From positions 660,570 to 724,569 of the forward strand of contig CAWKKW010000009.1 of NCBI GenBank assembly GCA_963850345.1: a stretch of DNA of 64,000 nt. The letters are read 5' to 3'. The translations under genes and the position numbers were made by a program. Positions within the stretch are counted from its first letter, which is position 1, and each line of letters opens with the position of its first letter. Shown in pieces: positions 1-8,727 of the stretch. The notes under the pieces are model-generated. The model ran no database searches and was not told the DNA's origin. It saw only the letters and a program-made list of their open reading frames with translations. This DNA is from CAWKKW01 sp963850345 (lineage in GTDB: Bacteria > Acidobacteriota > Terriglobia > Terriglobales > Acidobacteriaceae).

Positions 1-1275
1 GTTCATGCCGTCCTCGACCGCATGAGTGTCTTTGCCGAGCGCATTCGCAGCGGCGAGTGGAAGGGCTTTACCGGGAAGCCAATCCGCAACGTGGTCAACA
101 TCGGCATCGGCGGCTCCGACCTCGGTCCCGTCATGGCCTACGAGGCATTGCGCCACTACAGCCAGCGCGAGTTGAATTTCCGCTTCGTGTCTAACGTCGA
201 CAGCACCGACTTCGCCGAGGCCACGCGCGATCTGCAGGCGGACGAAACCCTCTTCATCGTCTCCTCGAAGACGTTCACCACGCTCGAGACCATGACCAAC
301 GCCAACACCGCGCGCGCGTGGACCCTCGCTGCCCTCAAAGATGAGAAGGCCATCGCCAGCCACTTTGTCGCCGTGTCCACCAACGCGGCCGCCGTGGGCA
401 AGTTCGGCATCGACACCGCGAATATGTTCGGGTTCTGGGACTGGGTCGGCGGACGCTACTCCATGGATTCCGCCATCGGCCTCTCCACCATGATTGCCAT
501 CGGTCCCCAGCAGTTTCGTGAATTGCTGGCGGGCTTCCATGCCATGGACGAACACTTCCGCACCGCGCCCTACGAACGCAATCTGCCGGTGCTTCTAGGC
601 TTGCTCACCGTCTGGTACAACAACTTCTTCGACGCGCAAACCGTGGCCGTGCTCCCTTACGAGCAATATCTCAAGCGCTTTCCGGCCTATCTGCAACAAC
701 TCACGATGGAGAGCAACGGCAAGCACGTCACCCTCGACGGATCCACGGTGAATTACCAGACCGGGCCCATCTACTGGGGAGAGCCCGGCACCAACGGCCA
801 GCATTCCTTCTACCAACTGATTCATCAGGGCACCAAGCTTATCCCGTGCGACTTCATCGGCTTCTTCAAGACACTCAACCCAATCGGGAATCATCACGAC
901 CTGCTCATGTCCAATGTCTTCGCGCAGGCCGAAGCTCTCGCGTTCGGTAAGACCGCTGAACAACTTCATGCCGAGGGGACTGCCGAAGCGCTGGTTCCGC
1001 ATCGCACCTTTGAAGGGAATCGCCCGTCCAACGTCCTGCTCGCGGACGTGCTCACACCCGAGACTCTCGGCAAGCTGATCGCTCTCTACGAACATAGCGT
1101 CTTCGTTCAAGGAACCATCTGGCAGATCGACTCGTTCGATCAGTGGGGCGTTGAACTCGGCAAGGTCTTGGCAAATCGCATCATTCCGGAACTGGAAAGC
1201 AAGACAGAGCCCGACCTCAAACACGACAGCTCCACCAACCACCTGATCGGGTTATTCCGCCAGCGTTCTTCCTAA
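1..1275 (+). CDS. pgi: Glucose-6-phosphate isomerase, 5' end outside the window
   Basis: Cytosolic enzyme that interconverts glucose-6-phosphate and fructose-6-phosphate in glycolysis and gluconeogenesis. The reading frame is open from base 1 (V-H-A-V-L-D-R before the first Met at 22), so the gene begins upstream. About 424 residues are present, against roughly 550 in the family. The phosphosugar-binding motif GIGGSDLGP, the S-S-K-T-F-T-T-L-E-T segment and the family signature GEPGTNGQHSFYQLIHQGTK are all visible, and the C-terminus is normal. Codon use matches the neighbours. Identity is very secure. The start and any upstream partners cannot be judged. Confidence 0.97.
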   Translation, partial: VHAVLDRMSVFAERIRSGEWKGFTGKPIRNVVNIGIGGSDLGPVMAYEALRHYSQRELNFRFVSNVDSTDFAEATRDLQADETLFIVSSKTFTTLETMTNANTARAWTLAALKDEKAIASHFVAVSTNAAAVGKFGIDTANMFGFWDWVGGRYSMDSAIGLSTMIAIGPQQFRELLAGFHAMDEHFRTAPYERNLPVLLGLLTVWYNNFFDAQTVAVLPYEQYLKRFPAYLQQLTMESNGKHVTLDGSTVNYQTGPIYWGEPGTNGQHSFYQLIHQGTKLIPCDFIGFFKTLNPIGNHHDLLMSNVFAQAEALAFGKTAEQLHAEGTAEALVPHRTFEGNRPSNVLLADVLTPETLGKLIALYEHSVFVQGTIWQIDSFDQWGVELGKVLANRIIPELESKTEPDLKHDSSTNHLIGLFRQRSS

Positions 1276-1288
1276 ACAACCCGGGCAA

Positions 1289-1325
1289 AGCGAAGGAACG
1301 AGCACAGGCCCTCGCTCCTTTCGCT
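1289..1325. terminator. Hairpin downstream of pgi, possible terminator
   Basis: The arm at 1289-1302 pairs with 1311-1325 through a short loop, with one bulge and one mismatch. No T-run follows, so it may act as an mRNA 3'-end stem or a weak terminator. The rest of the 1276-1474 gap shows nothing else I can name apart from the Shine-Dalgarno of the next gene. Confidence 0.4.
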
Positions 1326-1474
1326 GCCTCTCTCCCGTTCGCCCCGCGCGCATTCGCTCGCAAGCCTCGCCTTTCCCGCTCCGCAGTTACCCTCGTTGCC
1401 AATTCGTACTAGACTGTTGCCGGCCCGATTTCGGTCCCGCAGTCGTTCCCAGTTCACATCCAACGGAGGCTCCC

Positions 1475-2555
1475 ATTCGCAGGCTTGCTTTACTCTTAAC
1501 ATCGCTCGCTTTTCCTGCTGTACTCGCCGCGCAAACTCCCTCGGCCTCGCTTGCCGATCTCTCCAAGCCGCACGATTATGTGCAGCAGCGTAGTTCGAGT
1601 TACGACCGCACCGGCGGCAATGCTGACGCCCGCCAGATAGCTCCCGGCGAATCTATGACCGTGCTCGACGCCGATGGGCCCGGCGAGATTACGCACGTCT
1701 GGTTCACCATCGCCAGTAAGGAGCAGTACCATCTCAAAAAGCTCGTGCTCCGCATGTCCTGGGATGGAGAATCCACTCCCAGCGTCGAGACCCCCATAGG
1801 GGACTTCTTCGGCCTCGGGCTCGGCGATTATTTTCTATATCAATCCGCGCCGCTCTCCGTCGGTGCCGACAAGGCTCTGAACTGTTTTTTCCCCATGCCG
1901 TTTCGCAAGCACGCGCACATCACCGTGACCAACCAGGGCAGCGAACCCGTGAACGCGCTCTACTGGAATATCGACTACCGTAAATACAAAGCGCCGCTTG
2001 CCCCCGGCACCCGCTACTTCCACGCGCAGTATCGCCAGGCCACGCCAAACCAGTCCATGGTCGGCAACAAGCTCAATCTTGATGGCAAAGGGAATTATGT
2101 GTGGCTCGATGCCACTGGCGCAGGCCACTTCGCCGGGGTGACCATGTCGGTTGTCGAGAACTCCGATGGCTGGTGGGGCGAAGGCGACGACATGTTCTTC
2201 GTCGATGGCGAGAAGCTGCCCTCGATCAACGGCACCGGCACAGAAGATTATTTCCTCGGGGCATGGGACTTCGGAGGAAAGCACTTCGCCTACAGCAGCT
2301 ATGGCGCGCCGATCATCAGTCCGGAGAAGAAAGGTGGTCGCTGGTCTCTGTATCGATTCCATCTTGACTCGCCCATCACCTTCACGCGCTCGCTTCATGC
2401 CACCATTGAACACGGCCACGCCAATGACAGCGGCGATGACTTCTACTCTGTCGCTTACTGGTACCAGACGGAGCCGCATGCAGCCTTTCCTGCGCTGCCG
2501 TCGGTCGGCGACCGCTTGCCACCGCGCCGCACCCGCGCCCCCTGTGTCGAAATAA
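1475..2555 (+). CDS. Secreted GH172/DUF2961 family glycosidase-like protein, probable ATT start, frame lost near the 3' end
   Basis: DUF2961 proteins (CAZy GH172) are secreted beta-jelly-roll glycosidases. The segments I-T-H-V-W-F-T, G-D-F-F-G-L-G, the N-G-T-G-T-E-D-Y-F region and a final V-A-Y-W-Y-Q-T-E-P-H strand are typical of the family. The first ATG/GTG/TTG in frame (GTG 1580) lies after a signal-peptide-like stretch (RRLALLLTSLAFPAVLAAQ) that begins at an ATT codon at 1475. GGAGG at 1465-1469 is five bases before this ATT, so ATT is the best start I can see. At the 3' end the frame runs without a stop into a DinB-like gene. One extra base in the C-run near 2538-2542 would restore a TAA at 2553-2555. 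Family is confident; both ends are uncertain. Confidence 0.7.
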
Positions 2556-2578
2556 TCCATGATTATCAAGGAGTCATT

Positions 2579-3079
2579 GTGACCATCGCTGATACTCTCC
2601 TGCTCGATTTCGATTCCGAAATCGCCAACACGCAACGTCTGCTCGAACGCATTCCTGAAGAGAAAGCCGCGTGGAAGCCCCACGCTAAATCCATGCCCAT
2701 GGGTCGACTCGCACTTCATGTCGCGCGCTTGCCCCAGTTTTGCACCCGCATCTTGACCACCGATGGGTTCGACATGGCCGCGGAGAAATTCCCCGAAATC
2801 ATCTTCGAGTCCACGCCGCACCTGGTGACAGAACTGCAGCGCACCTCCGCAGAAGCCAGGTCACTCCTGACCGATGCTTCTGACGAGGATCTCTACAAGC
2901 ATTGGAAGCTTCGAGCGGGAGATAAGGTTTTTATTGATGCGCCGCGGGCGGTTCTCTTCCGCAACATGTTCCTCAACCATCTGGTCCACCACCGAGGCCA
3001 ACTTACCGTCTATCTGCGTTTACTTGATGTGCCGGTGCCCGGATTGTATGGTCCTTCCGCCGACGAACAATTCGGCTAA
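2579..3079 (+). CDS. DinB/YfiT-like four-helix metalloenzyme family protein
   Basis: About 166 residues with the DinB-like layout: an N-terminal helix (A-D-T-L-L-L-D-F-D-S-E), a middle H-V-A-R-L-P segment, and the family's C-terminal signature N-H-L-V-H-H-R-G-Q-L-T-V-Y-L-R-L followed by P-V-P-G-L-Y-G-P-S-A-D-E. These proteins form a four-helix bundle with a His-coordinated metal and often act in thiol transfer or stress responses; the substrate here is unknown. The GTG start at 2579 has AAGGAG at 2568-2573, five bases away, which supports a separate gene. It is also in frame with the upstream GH172-like gene with no stop between, so the raw sequence reads as one 499-codon ORF from GTG 1580. 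Confidence 0.8.
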   Translation: MTIADTLLLDFDSEIANTQRLLERIPEEKAAWKPHAKSMPMGRLALHVARLPQFCTRILTTDGFDMAAEKFPEIIFESTPHLVTELQRTSAEARSLLTDASDEDLYKHWKLRAGDKVFIDAPRAVLFRNMFLNHLVHHRGQLTVYLRLLDVPVPGLYGPSADEQFG

Positions 3080-3175
3080 ACGGGATACATCGCCAGCTGG
3101 CGGGACTGTCCGGCAGTCGTGCCAGCCTGGTGATAATCCTTCCGCGTAAATCGAACCTTAGGTAGTGTGCGCAAT

Positions 3176-3727
3176 ATGGATATAACCGCAGCGCAGCGCG
3201 ATGTGCGGCGAGTGTTTCTAGGCGGCTTTGCTGGTCAACTAGTCTCGAGCGCCGTCTGGTTCTCGTCCGCCGCTGCAGCTGTTTTGCGCTCTTCAACTGC
3301 GGCTATCGTTGTGCTGTGCATGGGCGGCGCATGCATCTTTCCTCTTACCCAGATGGTGTTGCGGCTGATGAAGCGAGACGCTTCCTTGCCTGCCGGACAT
3401 CCCATGAATTCTCTGGCCATGCAGGTTGCTTTCACCCTTCCGCTTAGCTTTCCCCTCATCTATGCCGCTACGGCGACTCATCTGCGGTGGTTCTACCCTG
3501 CGTTCATGATCGCTGTGGGAGCGCACTACTTGCCATTCATTTTCTTGTACGGAATGTGGCAGTTCGGTGTCCTCTCCGCATTCCTTGTAGGGTCGGGAGT
3601 GGTCATCGCGGTTTTCCTGCCAACGAGCTTCAGCCTCGGGGCGTGGGTCACTGCGATCGCACTGCTGCTCTTTGCCTTCCTCGGCCGACACGTGGCGCTC
3701 TCTGACAACGCCCTCACTCGACCGTGA
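3176..3727 (+). CDS. Small integral membrane protein, DUF7010-like
   Basis: 183 residues from ATG 3176 (a GTG at 3167 is also possible). The N-terminal D-I-T-A-A-Q-R-D-V-R-R-V-F-L-G-G-F-A-G-Q-L-V-S pattern and about five hydrophobic segments resemble the DUF7010 family of small inner-membrane proteins. No catalytic motif is visible and the function is unknown. It stands alone, 96 bases after the DinB-like gene and convergent with the molybdopterin oxidoreductase remnant. The family name is from memory of its pattern; the membrane nature is clear from the sequence. Confidence 0.65.
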   Translation: MDITAAQRDVRRVFLGGFAGQLVSSAVWFSSAAAAVLRSSTAAIVVLCMGGACIFPLTQMVLRLMKRDASLPAGHPMNSLAMQVAFTLPLSFPLIYAATATHLRWFYPAFMIAVGAHYLPFIFLYGMWQFGVLSAFLVGSGVVIAVFLPTSFSLGAWVTAIALLLFAFLGRHVALSDNALTRP

Positions 3728-3779
3728 ACTTTGCCAAACCAGGGATCTTATAGCTGATCCGAGCGCAGACTGCGAGCGG

Positions 3780-4539
3780 CTAGATTCCTGCGTACCACGC
3801 ATAGCCGGCTTCGGGCGATGCGGAGCCCAGACCTTTGCCAAAGCCCTTCAGCGAATCGGTGGCCGTGATACGCGTTATGAATTTCACGCTCTTGTAGCCG
3901 AGCTGGCGCGGCACCCGCAACCGCAGCGGACCGCCGAACGACGACGGGCAGTTCGGCGTCGTTCATGCCCCACGTCAAAAACGTCTGGGGATGCAGCGCA
4001 TCCGCCATGTCGATGCTCTCCCACCAGTCGGGCTCGATCGAGAAGTACACGATATAGCGCGCCTCGGGTAACAGCCCTGTGGCTTTCAGCACATCCCGCA
4101 GCGGCGTCCCGATCCACTCCGCGATGTACGACCAGCCTTCCTCACACGCCACCTCGGTGATCTGGTTGTGAACGGAGAGACCCCGGATATCCGCGAGCGA
4201 AAGCGATGTTGGATGCGCCACCATGCCGTCGACAGTCAGCCGCCAATCGGAAAATCCCGCCGCCTGGTGGCGTTTGAATGCATCGTTTGCCGGCGCTGTC
4301 GCGTTCGCAAACGGAGCTTTCGAAATCATGCTGCGAGGGAATTCGCGTGCGAGCGAATGTGTCGTCATCAGCCGCTGCGCCGCATAAGTCAACGTTTCGC
4401 CTGCCCCATACAGTCCGCCATGGTCGGGCGGGATAAGTCCATAGCGACGGGCAATGCTCGCAGCCGCTGCCAGTCCCGAAACGCCTGCCGCTGCAGCCAC
4501 TCCACCAGTAATCAGCTTACGGCGCGAGATGTTGCTCAT
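3780..4539 (-). pseudogene. Tat-exported molybdopterin oxidoreductase, YedY/sulfite-oxidase-like, with one frameshift
   Basis: The start at 4539 (AGGAG upstream) gives a twin-arginine signal, S-R-R-K-L-I-T-G-G followed by an Ala-rich hydrophobic stretch, so the product should be exported folded with its cofactor. The molybdopterin domain shows V-D-G-M-V, an E-V-A-C-E-E-G-W segment carrying the presumed Mo-ligand Cys, and W-W-E-S-I-D-M. After D-A-E-L-P-V-V, near 3935-3940, the frame must move by one base. Then F-G-G-P-L-R-L-R-V-P-R-Q-L-G-Y-K-S-V-K-F-I, typical of the family, continues to a TAG at 3780. Removing one base gives about 252 residues, a normal length. The ATGA overlap with the upstream cytochrome b561-like gene suggests that protein supplies electrons. 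Assembly error and true pseudogene cannot be separated here. Confidence 0.75.
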
Positions 4540-5220
4540 GTTCGCTCCTGGGGCACGATCACGCGCCCGGTAATCATGGCCCGCATCCGGCTCCTGAATC
4601 CCCCCAGAATCACCATCCCAACATGGACCACGAGAAACAGCACCAGGAATCCTGAGACGAAGAAATGAAGGGTACGCGCGGACTGTCGCCCTCCCAGTGC
4701 ATTCACTGCGAAGGGGAACGCGGAATCGAACGCAGGCGACAATGCCAGCCCCGTCCAGATCACCAGCGGAAATAGCACAAAGATCACCGACAGGTAGGCC
4801 GTTCGCTGCACCACGTTGTACGAGCGTGCGTCCACTTCCTCGGGAGGCCCGCGTCGCAGATATCTCGCGAACACGTCCCGAAACGCTCCCCACCTTCGCT
4901 CACTTGTCGCAGGCAGCAGATTATTTCGAAAGTGCCCGGTCCACAGGCCCGCCAAGCCATAGACTAGCCCGGTCAGTACCGCAGCCCAGGCGGCCTGAAA
5001 GTGCAGGTAGCGGCTCCAGCCATTCTGGTCGGGCAGCACGTAGCCGTAGCCCGTCCGCACCGCCTGCCGTCGAAGCGGGAATGGGGATCGTGAACATCGG
5101 ACGCGTCATAGCGTTGCCGGTTTCTCCCCAGTAAAACCGCGGGTGCGAGACGACGATCTCCGCCCCGCTCACCAGCAGCGCCGCGAACGCAATCACGGTG
5201 ATCCAGTGTGTTGCGCGCAC
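4536..5220 (-). pseudogene. Cytochrome b561-like membrane subunit with one frameshift
   Basis: Predicted haem-b membrane protein that would pass electrons to the molybdopterin oxidoreductase starting four bases before its stop. The N-terminal part (V-R-A-T-H-W-I-T-V-I-A-F-A-A-L-L-V-S-G, then H-P-R-F-Y-W-G-E-T-G-N) and the C-terminal part (G-Y-G-Y-V-L-P-D-Q-N-G-W-S-R-Y-L-H-F, then three membrane segments with T-L-H-F-F-V-S and V-V-H-V-G-M) lie in different frames. They join cleanly after I-P-I-P-A-S if one base near 5065-5080 is removed, giving about 227 residues. The GTG at 5220 is the only standard start, but in-frame L-R-D-I-R-A-I-V upstream looks like protein, so the true start may be slightly earlier. 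Confidence 0.72.
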
Positions 5221-5494
5221 GATCGCGCGTATGTCGCGAAGTCTCTGTATTCAGGAGTGAAGGAGCGGCTGACACGCCCGGAGCATAGCACAGACCGGAG
5301 CAGAAGGAGTGGCTATTCACCCGTGGCGCCGTGGGTCTGCGCGCGTGGGCCGTCACTGACTGCACAACTATCCAGCCCGCGGACGACTTTGGCGGCATCG
5401 AACTCCATTGCTCGGAGACGCAAACCAGTGTTTGCGCCCTGTCCCCCGGCAAACTACAATCCCGCTCATCAGCTGGCCCCCGGTGATTCAAGCC

Positions 5495-6385
5495 ATGCAG
5501 AGCCTCTCCAACCAAACCGCAGTCGGGCCGGCAATTCGGGCTGCATTTTTTCTCTGCGTATTACAGGTCCTCGCTCCGGTCGCATTCGCCCAGGCCCCGT
5601 CTCTCTGGTTTTACGACCAGTCGCAGGCACGCGTGGATTCGGTGCTTCGCCTGCTTCCCCCTACCGACGATGAACGCTACGCACGCCTGCGCACGTCCTT
5701 CTCGGATGCCGGTTGCTCGCCCGACCTCATGCGCCAGCAGTCTGTCCCCCATCGGACCGCCAAAAATCTCATCTGCATCATTCCCGGTACTGGCGAGGGA
5801 GAGATCGTGGTCGCAGCCCACTATGAACGCGAGGGCGCGGGCGACGGAGCGGTCGAAGACTGGAGCGGCGCGGCCATGCTTGCGGTCCTCTACAAGTCGA
5901 TCCAGGCCCAGCCTCGCCACCATACTTTCGTCTTCGCCGCGCTTTGCGGATCCGACGGTCAAGAGGAGATGCTTCGCGCCTGGACCGCCGACCACCACAA
6001 CCCGCCTATCGCGGTGATCGCGCTTGACGCGCTAGGCCTCGGGCCGGTGCAGTTTCATCTCTTTCCTGGAATGCGCGCCACGCCCGATCCCGATGAGCAG
6101 AATGTCAAGGTCCTGCTCGCGCTTTACGCCGAACGCGTCGCCCAGGCCTCGCACCAACCCACCGAGGCCAACCGTGCGCCTCTGCCCGAAGGCCTGCTCG
6201 ACGACACGCGCCAGTTCCGCTCACTCGGCATTCCATCTATCCTCATCTACTCGCTCCCGGCCGCGCCGGCCAAAGCTGTCTCCATCCTCGCGCACGACAG
6301 CCTTGAGGCCGTAAGCCCCTCCGAATACCATGAGAATTACGAATTTATGAGTTACTACCTCTGCTCCATCGACCGTTATCTCTAG
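5495..6385 (+). CDS. Secreted M28-like zinc hydrolase, possibly degenerate
   Basis: 296 residues from ATG 5495, with a signal peptide (AAFFLCVLQVLAPVAFAQA). The core is like M28 aminopeptidases: I-V-V-A-A-H-Y-E for the first metal His, V-E-D-W-S-G-A-A for the bridging Asp, then F-A-A-L-C-G-S-D-G-Q-E-E for the acidic residue and a late A-H-D-S His. The usual second Asp/Glu and the family's conserved glycine pattern are weak, so it may be a diverged or non-peptidase member. The upstream in-frame extension to 5408 lacks signal-peptide character and was rejected as start. The 274-base gap from 5221 shows no gene. Confidence 0.65.
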   Translation: MQSLSNQTAVGPAIRAAFFLCVLQVLAPVAFAQAPSLWFYDQSQARVDSVLRLLPPTDDERYARLRTSFSDAGCSPDLMRQQSVPHRTAKNLICIIPGTGEGEIVVAAHYEREGAGDGAVEDWSGAAMLAVLYKSIQAQPRHHTFVFAALCGSDGQEEMLRAWTADHHNPPIAVIALDALGLGPVQFHLFPGMRATPDPDEQNVKVLLALYAERVAQASHQPTEANRAPLPEGLLDDTRQFRSLGIPSILIYSLPAAPAKAVSILAHDSLEAVSPSEYHENYEFMSYYLCSIDRYL

Positions 6386-6522
6386 CGCAGCGAAATAAAG
6401 TCACTCAATGCGCCAGCCTTAGCGGCACATTGCTGCGCCCAGCGGTGTCTAAGTTCTTAGTCTCTTCAAGACTTCTATGGAAGGCCGAGCGCGTGAAGTC
6501 ACCAAGTAGATACCTCAGCACC

Positions 6523-6951
6523 ATGAGAATCGTTACCGCCGCATGTGCGTGCGTCTTAACCTTGGCTGTTGTTCTGAGTTGCTCAAGCCAAGGCGCAAAA
6601 GAAAGGCCTAAGGAGCTACAAGTCTCATATACGCCGGTTTTGGATCCGCTCGCAGAGTTGTGCACGGACGATACACACTCGAGAACTGATTACGTCAATG
6701 TCCCTCTGGTCCGAATTACCGGTTCTGATATTCAGCTAAATCGCAAGTCGATCTCAGATAGCGACCTGCTGAAATGGGCACAGAGTTACTACTCAATTCT
6801 TGCTGAACAAGCAGTGTGGGTTCAGTTTGCACCGGAAGACAAAGTCAGGGCGGACCGAATCTTATTTCCGCTTACCCAAGCTTTGCCCGACCTGCATATT
6901 CGCCGAGCGGAATTCACCTTCAGCTGCCCTAAACTCGAACCGCAACGATGA
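6523..6951 (+). CDS. Lipoprotein with an ExbD/TolR-like periplasmic fold (tentative)
   Basis: 142 residues. ATG 6523 begins a lipoprotein signal, VTAACACVLTLAVVLSCSS, with the lipobox L-S-C-S. Residues about 50-135 read V-P-L-V-R-I-T-G-S-D-I-Q-L-N-R-K-S-I-S and then V-W-V-Q-F-A-P-E-D-K-V. The order (beta strand, -LN-K-S- turn, helix, V-V-F strand, A-P-D turn, helix, I-R strand) resembles the periplasmic domain of ExbD/TolR, but without the N-terminal TM anchor. This is a topology match by eye only. It stands alone, convergent with the glutaminyl-cyclase-like gene. Its codon use is less GC-rich than the neighbours. Confidence 0.5.
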   Translation: MRIVTAACACVLTLAVVLSCSSQGAKERPKELQVSYTPVLDPLAELCTDDTHSRTDYVNVPLVRITGSDIQLNRKSISDSDLLKWAQSYYSILAEQAVWVQFAPEDKVRADRILFPLTQALPDLHIRRAEFTFSCPKLEPQR

Positions 6952-6981
6952 CTCGTTCGCCAAGCCCCAAAACTTTCGAGG

Positions 6982-7920
6982 TTACCTCTGGTTGAGCAGC
7001 CGAATGGTCTCAAGGAACGTATCGCCTACGATCGTCAGACTCTTCGCGCTGATCTTGTCCAGCGTGTCCTGTGCCGTGTGCCAATACGCGTTATTCGGGC
7101 CGTAGTGCAGATCGATGATGTCGGCGCAGGGTACGCCGCGCCGCACAAACGGCAGATGATCATCGCTGTCCTCGGTCGTGGTCTGAAAGAAATGGGATTG
7201 ATAGCCGAACTTGGTTGCCGCCTTGTCCACCACTTCCAGCAGCCACCCCGTCGAGTTTTCGTCTCGCTGAATGTCGAGGTCGCGATCGCCAACCATGTCG
7301 GCTAGTAGAAAGGCCTTGATCCGCTTCAGCGTCCCGTCGTTCTGCCACTTGGCCGCCAGGTGCCGGCTTCCATACGTCGAATCCGAATCGCTCCAGCGCC
7401 CGCTTACCGACTCTTCTCCGTCAAAGAACACCAGCCACACGCTATAGCCGTCCAACTTGCGCCCGCGCAGGTGGTTCGCCAACTCGATCAGGAGCCCGGT
7501 GGTCGAGCCGCCATCGTTCGCGCCAACGAAGTTTATGTTCCGCAGCCAGTAATTCGTCTCATAGTGGGTCGCCAGCACGATGGCCCCGTCTTTCTTCCCG
7601 GGAAATCGCACGATGTAGTTGTGCATCTCCATCGGGCCGGCCGGGGTCGTGACATTGAAGCTGTCGAGCACGAGATCGTCTTTCGCGAATTGCTTTTTCA
7701 GGAAAGCTTCTGCGCGCGCGTGTCCATCGCTGCCCACCCAACGCGGCCCAGAACTTGTCACATATTGTCGCGTATACTCCAGCGCCCGAACGCCGTTGAA
7801 GTGTTCCGCACCTTGCGCTGTTGCTGACGCAGATGACATCAGCCCGCACAGCAACATCAGCGTCGCGGCCCGGAGAATGTGACCGGTCCTGCTTGCAGCA
7901 AAGTTGTTCCGAGCTCCCAT
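6982..7920 (-). CDS. Secreted glutaminyl-peptide cyclotransferase-like M28 metallohydrolase
   Basis: 312 residues with a signal peptide (RAATLMLLCGLMSSASATAQ). The M28 zinc core has T-H-Y-E, G-A-N-D-G-G-S, F-F-D-G-E-E-S, A-D-M-V-G-D and a late W-H-T. Several stretches match glutaminyl cyclases more closely than aminopeptidases: S-D-S-T-Y-G-S-R-H-L-A-A-K and D-D-H-L-P-F-V-R-R-G-V-P followed by Y-W-H-T-A-Q-D-T-L-D-K-I. The likely reaction is cyclisation of N-terminal Gln to pyroglutamate on exported proteins. The ATG at 7920 shares a base with the tatC stop (TGATG), so translation is coupled to tatC. That links an exported-protein modifier to the Tat translocon. Confidence 0.8.
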   Translation of the reverse strand: MGARNNFAASRTGHILRAATLMLLCGLMSSASATAQGAEHFNGVRALEYTRQYVTSSGPRWVGSDGHARAEAFLKKQFAKDDLVLDSFNVTTPAGPMEMHNYIVRFPGKKDGAIVLATHYETNYWLRNINFVGANDGGSTTGLLIELANHLRGRKLDGYSVWLVFFDGEESVSGRWSDSDSTYGSRHLAAKWQNDGTLKRIKAFLLADMVGDRDLDIQRDENSTGWLLEVVDKAATKFGYQSHFFQTTTEDSDDHLPFVRRGVPCADIIDLHYGPNNAYWHTAQDTLDKISAKSLTIVGDTFLETIRLLNQR

Positions 7921-8727
7921 CAAACTCCAGCCGCCTCGGCTTCTTTCTTCCTCCGTCGCGCCGGATGGACCAGGAACGCCACGCCGATACTGATCGCGTA
8001 CAACACCAGCATCGGCGTCGCAAACACGCACATCGTCAGCACGTCGGGCGTGGGGCAGATAATCGCCGCAATGATGAAGATGACCAGGATGGCGTAGCGG
8101 AAGTTCTTCCACAGAAAGCTCGCGCTCACAATGCCAAACAGCGAGAGAAACAGCACCAGGATCGGCAGCTCGAACGTGATCCCCAACCCGAGAATCACGG
8201 TAGCAAACAGGTCGGTATACTCCGTAATTTCGATCAGCGGCTTGAATTGCTTCGAATAGACAAACAGGAATTCCAGCGATCCCGGAAACACCCAACGGTA
8301 TCCGAAGTATGCTCCGGCGAGAAACAGTCCCACCGTCGCCACCATGAACGGCGTGACGTACTTCTTCTCGTGCTGATACAGGCCCGGGGCGATGAACGAC
8401 CAAACCTGGTAGAGGATGTACGGCGCCGCCAGGATCGCTCCGGCAATAAAGCTGATCTTCAGATACATATTGAACCCGTCGATCGGGTTATGAATGATCA
8501 GCTGCGTATCGAGGTGGTTCTTCCTGCAGCGCCTGCACAATCGGCGCCTGCATGAATCCGTAAATCTTCTCGTGAAATCCGTACGCGACAAAGAATCCCA
8601 CCACCAGCGAGATCGCTGAACGTATCAGCCGCCGGCGAAGTTCTTCCAGGTGCTCCAGCAGGCTCATGCCCGGGAGTTCTGCGCGATCCGTTACCGCGGC
8701 GCGCGCGCGGTCAACCATATCAGCCAT
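7920..8727 (-). CDS. tatC: Twin-arginine translocase subunit TatC, interrupted by one frameshift
   Basis: TatC is the multi-spanning receptor of the Tat pathway that exports folded proteins. The N-terminal part has the family's M-S-L-L-E-H-L-E-E-L-R-R-R-L motif and first TM helix. The frame breaks near 8516-8524 after Q-A-L-Q-E. The rest continues in the next frame with N-P-I-D-G-F-N-M-Y-L-K, then the remaining TM helices with P-Y-I-L-Y-Q-V-W-S-F-I-A-P-G-L and F-E-L-P-I-L. Removing one base gives about 268 residues, a normal TatC. Because tatC is needed by the Tat substrates encoded here (3.8 and 53.1 kb), an assembly error is more likely than a null allele. It overlaps tatB by eight bases. 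Confidence 0.9.

Noticed and set aside
1835..2821. 328-codon ORF on the minus strand
   Set aside because: Antisense to the GH172-like and DinB-like genes, whose motifs are clear.
3080..3160. GCCAGCTGGC palindrome after the DinB-like gene
   Set aside because: Short, with no T-run; not enough to call a terminator or operator.
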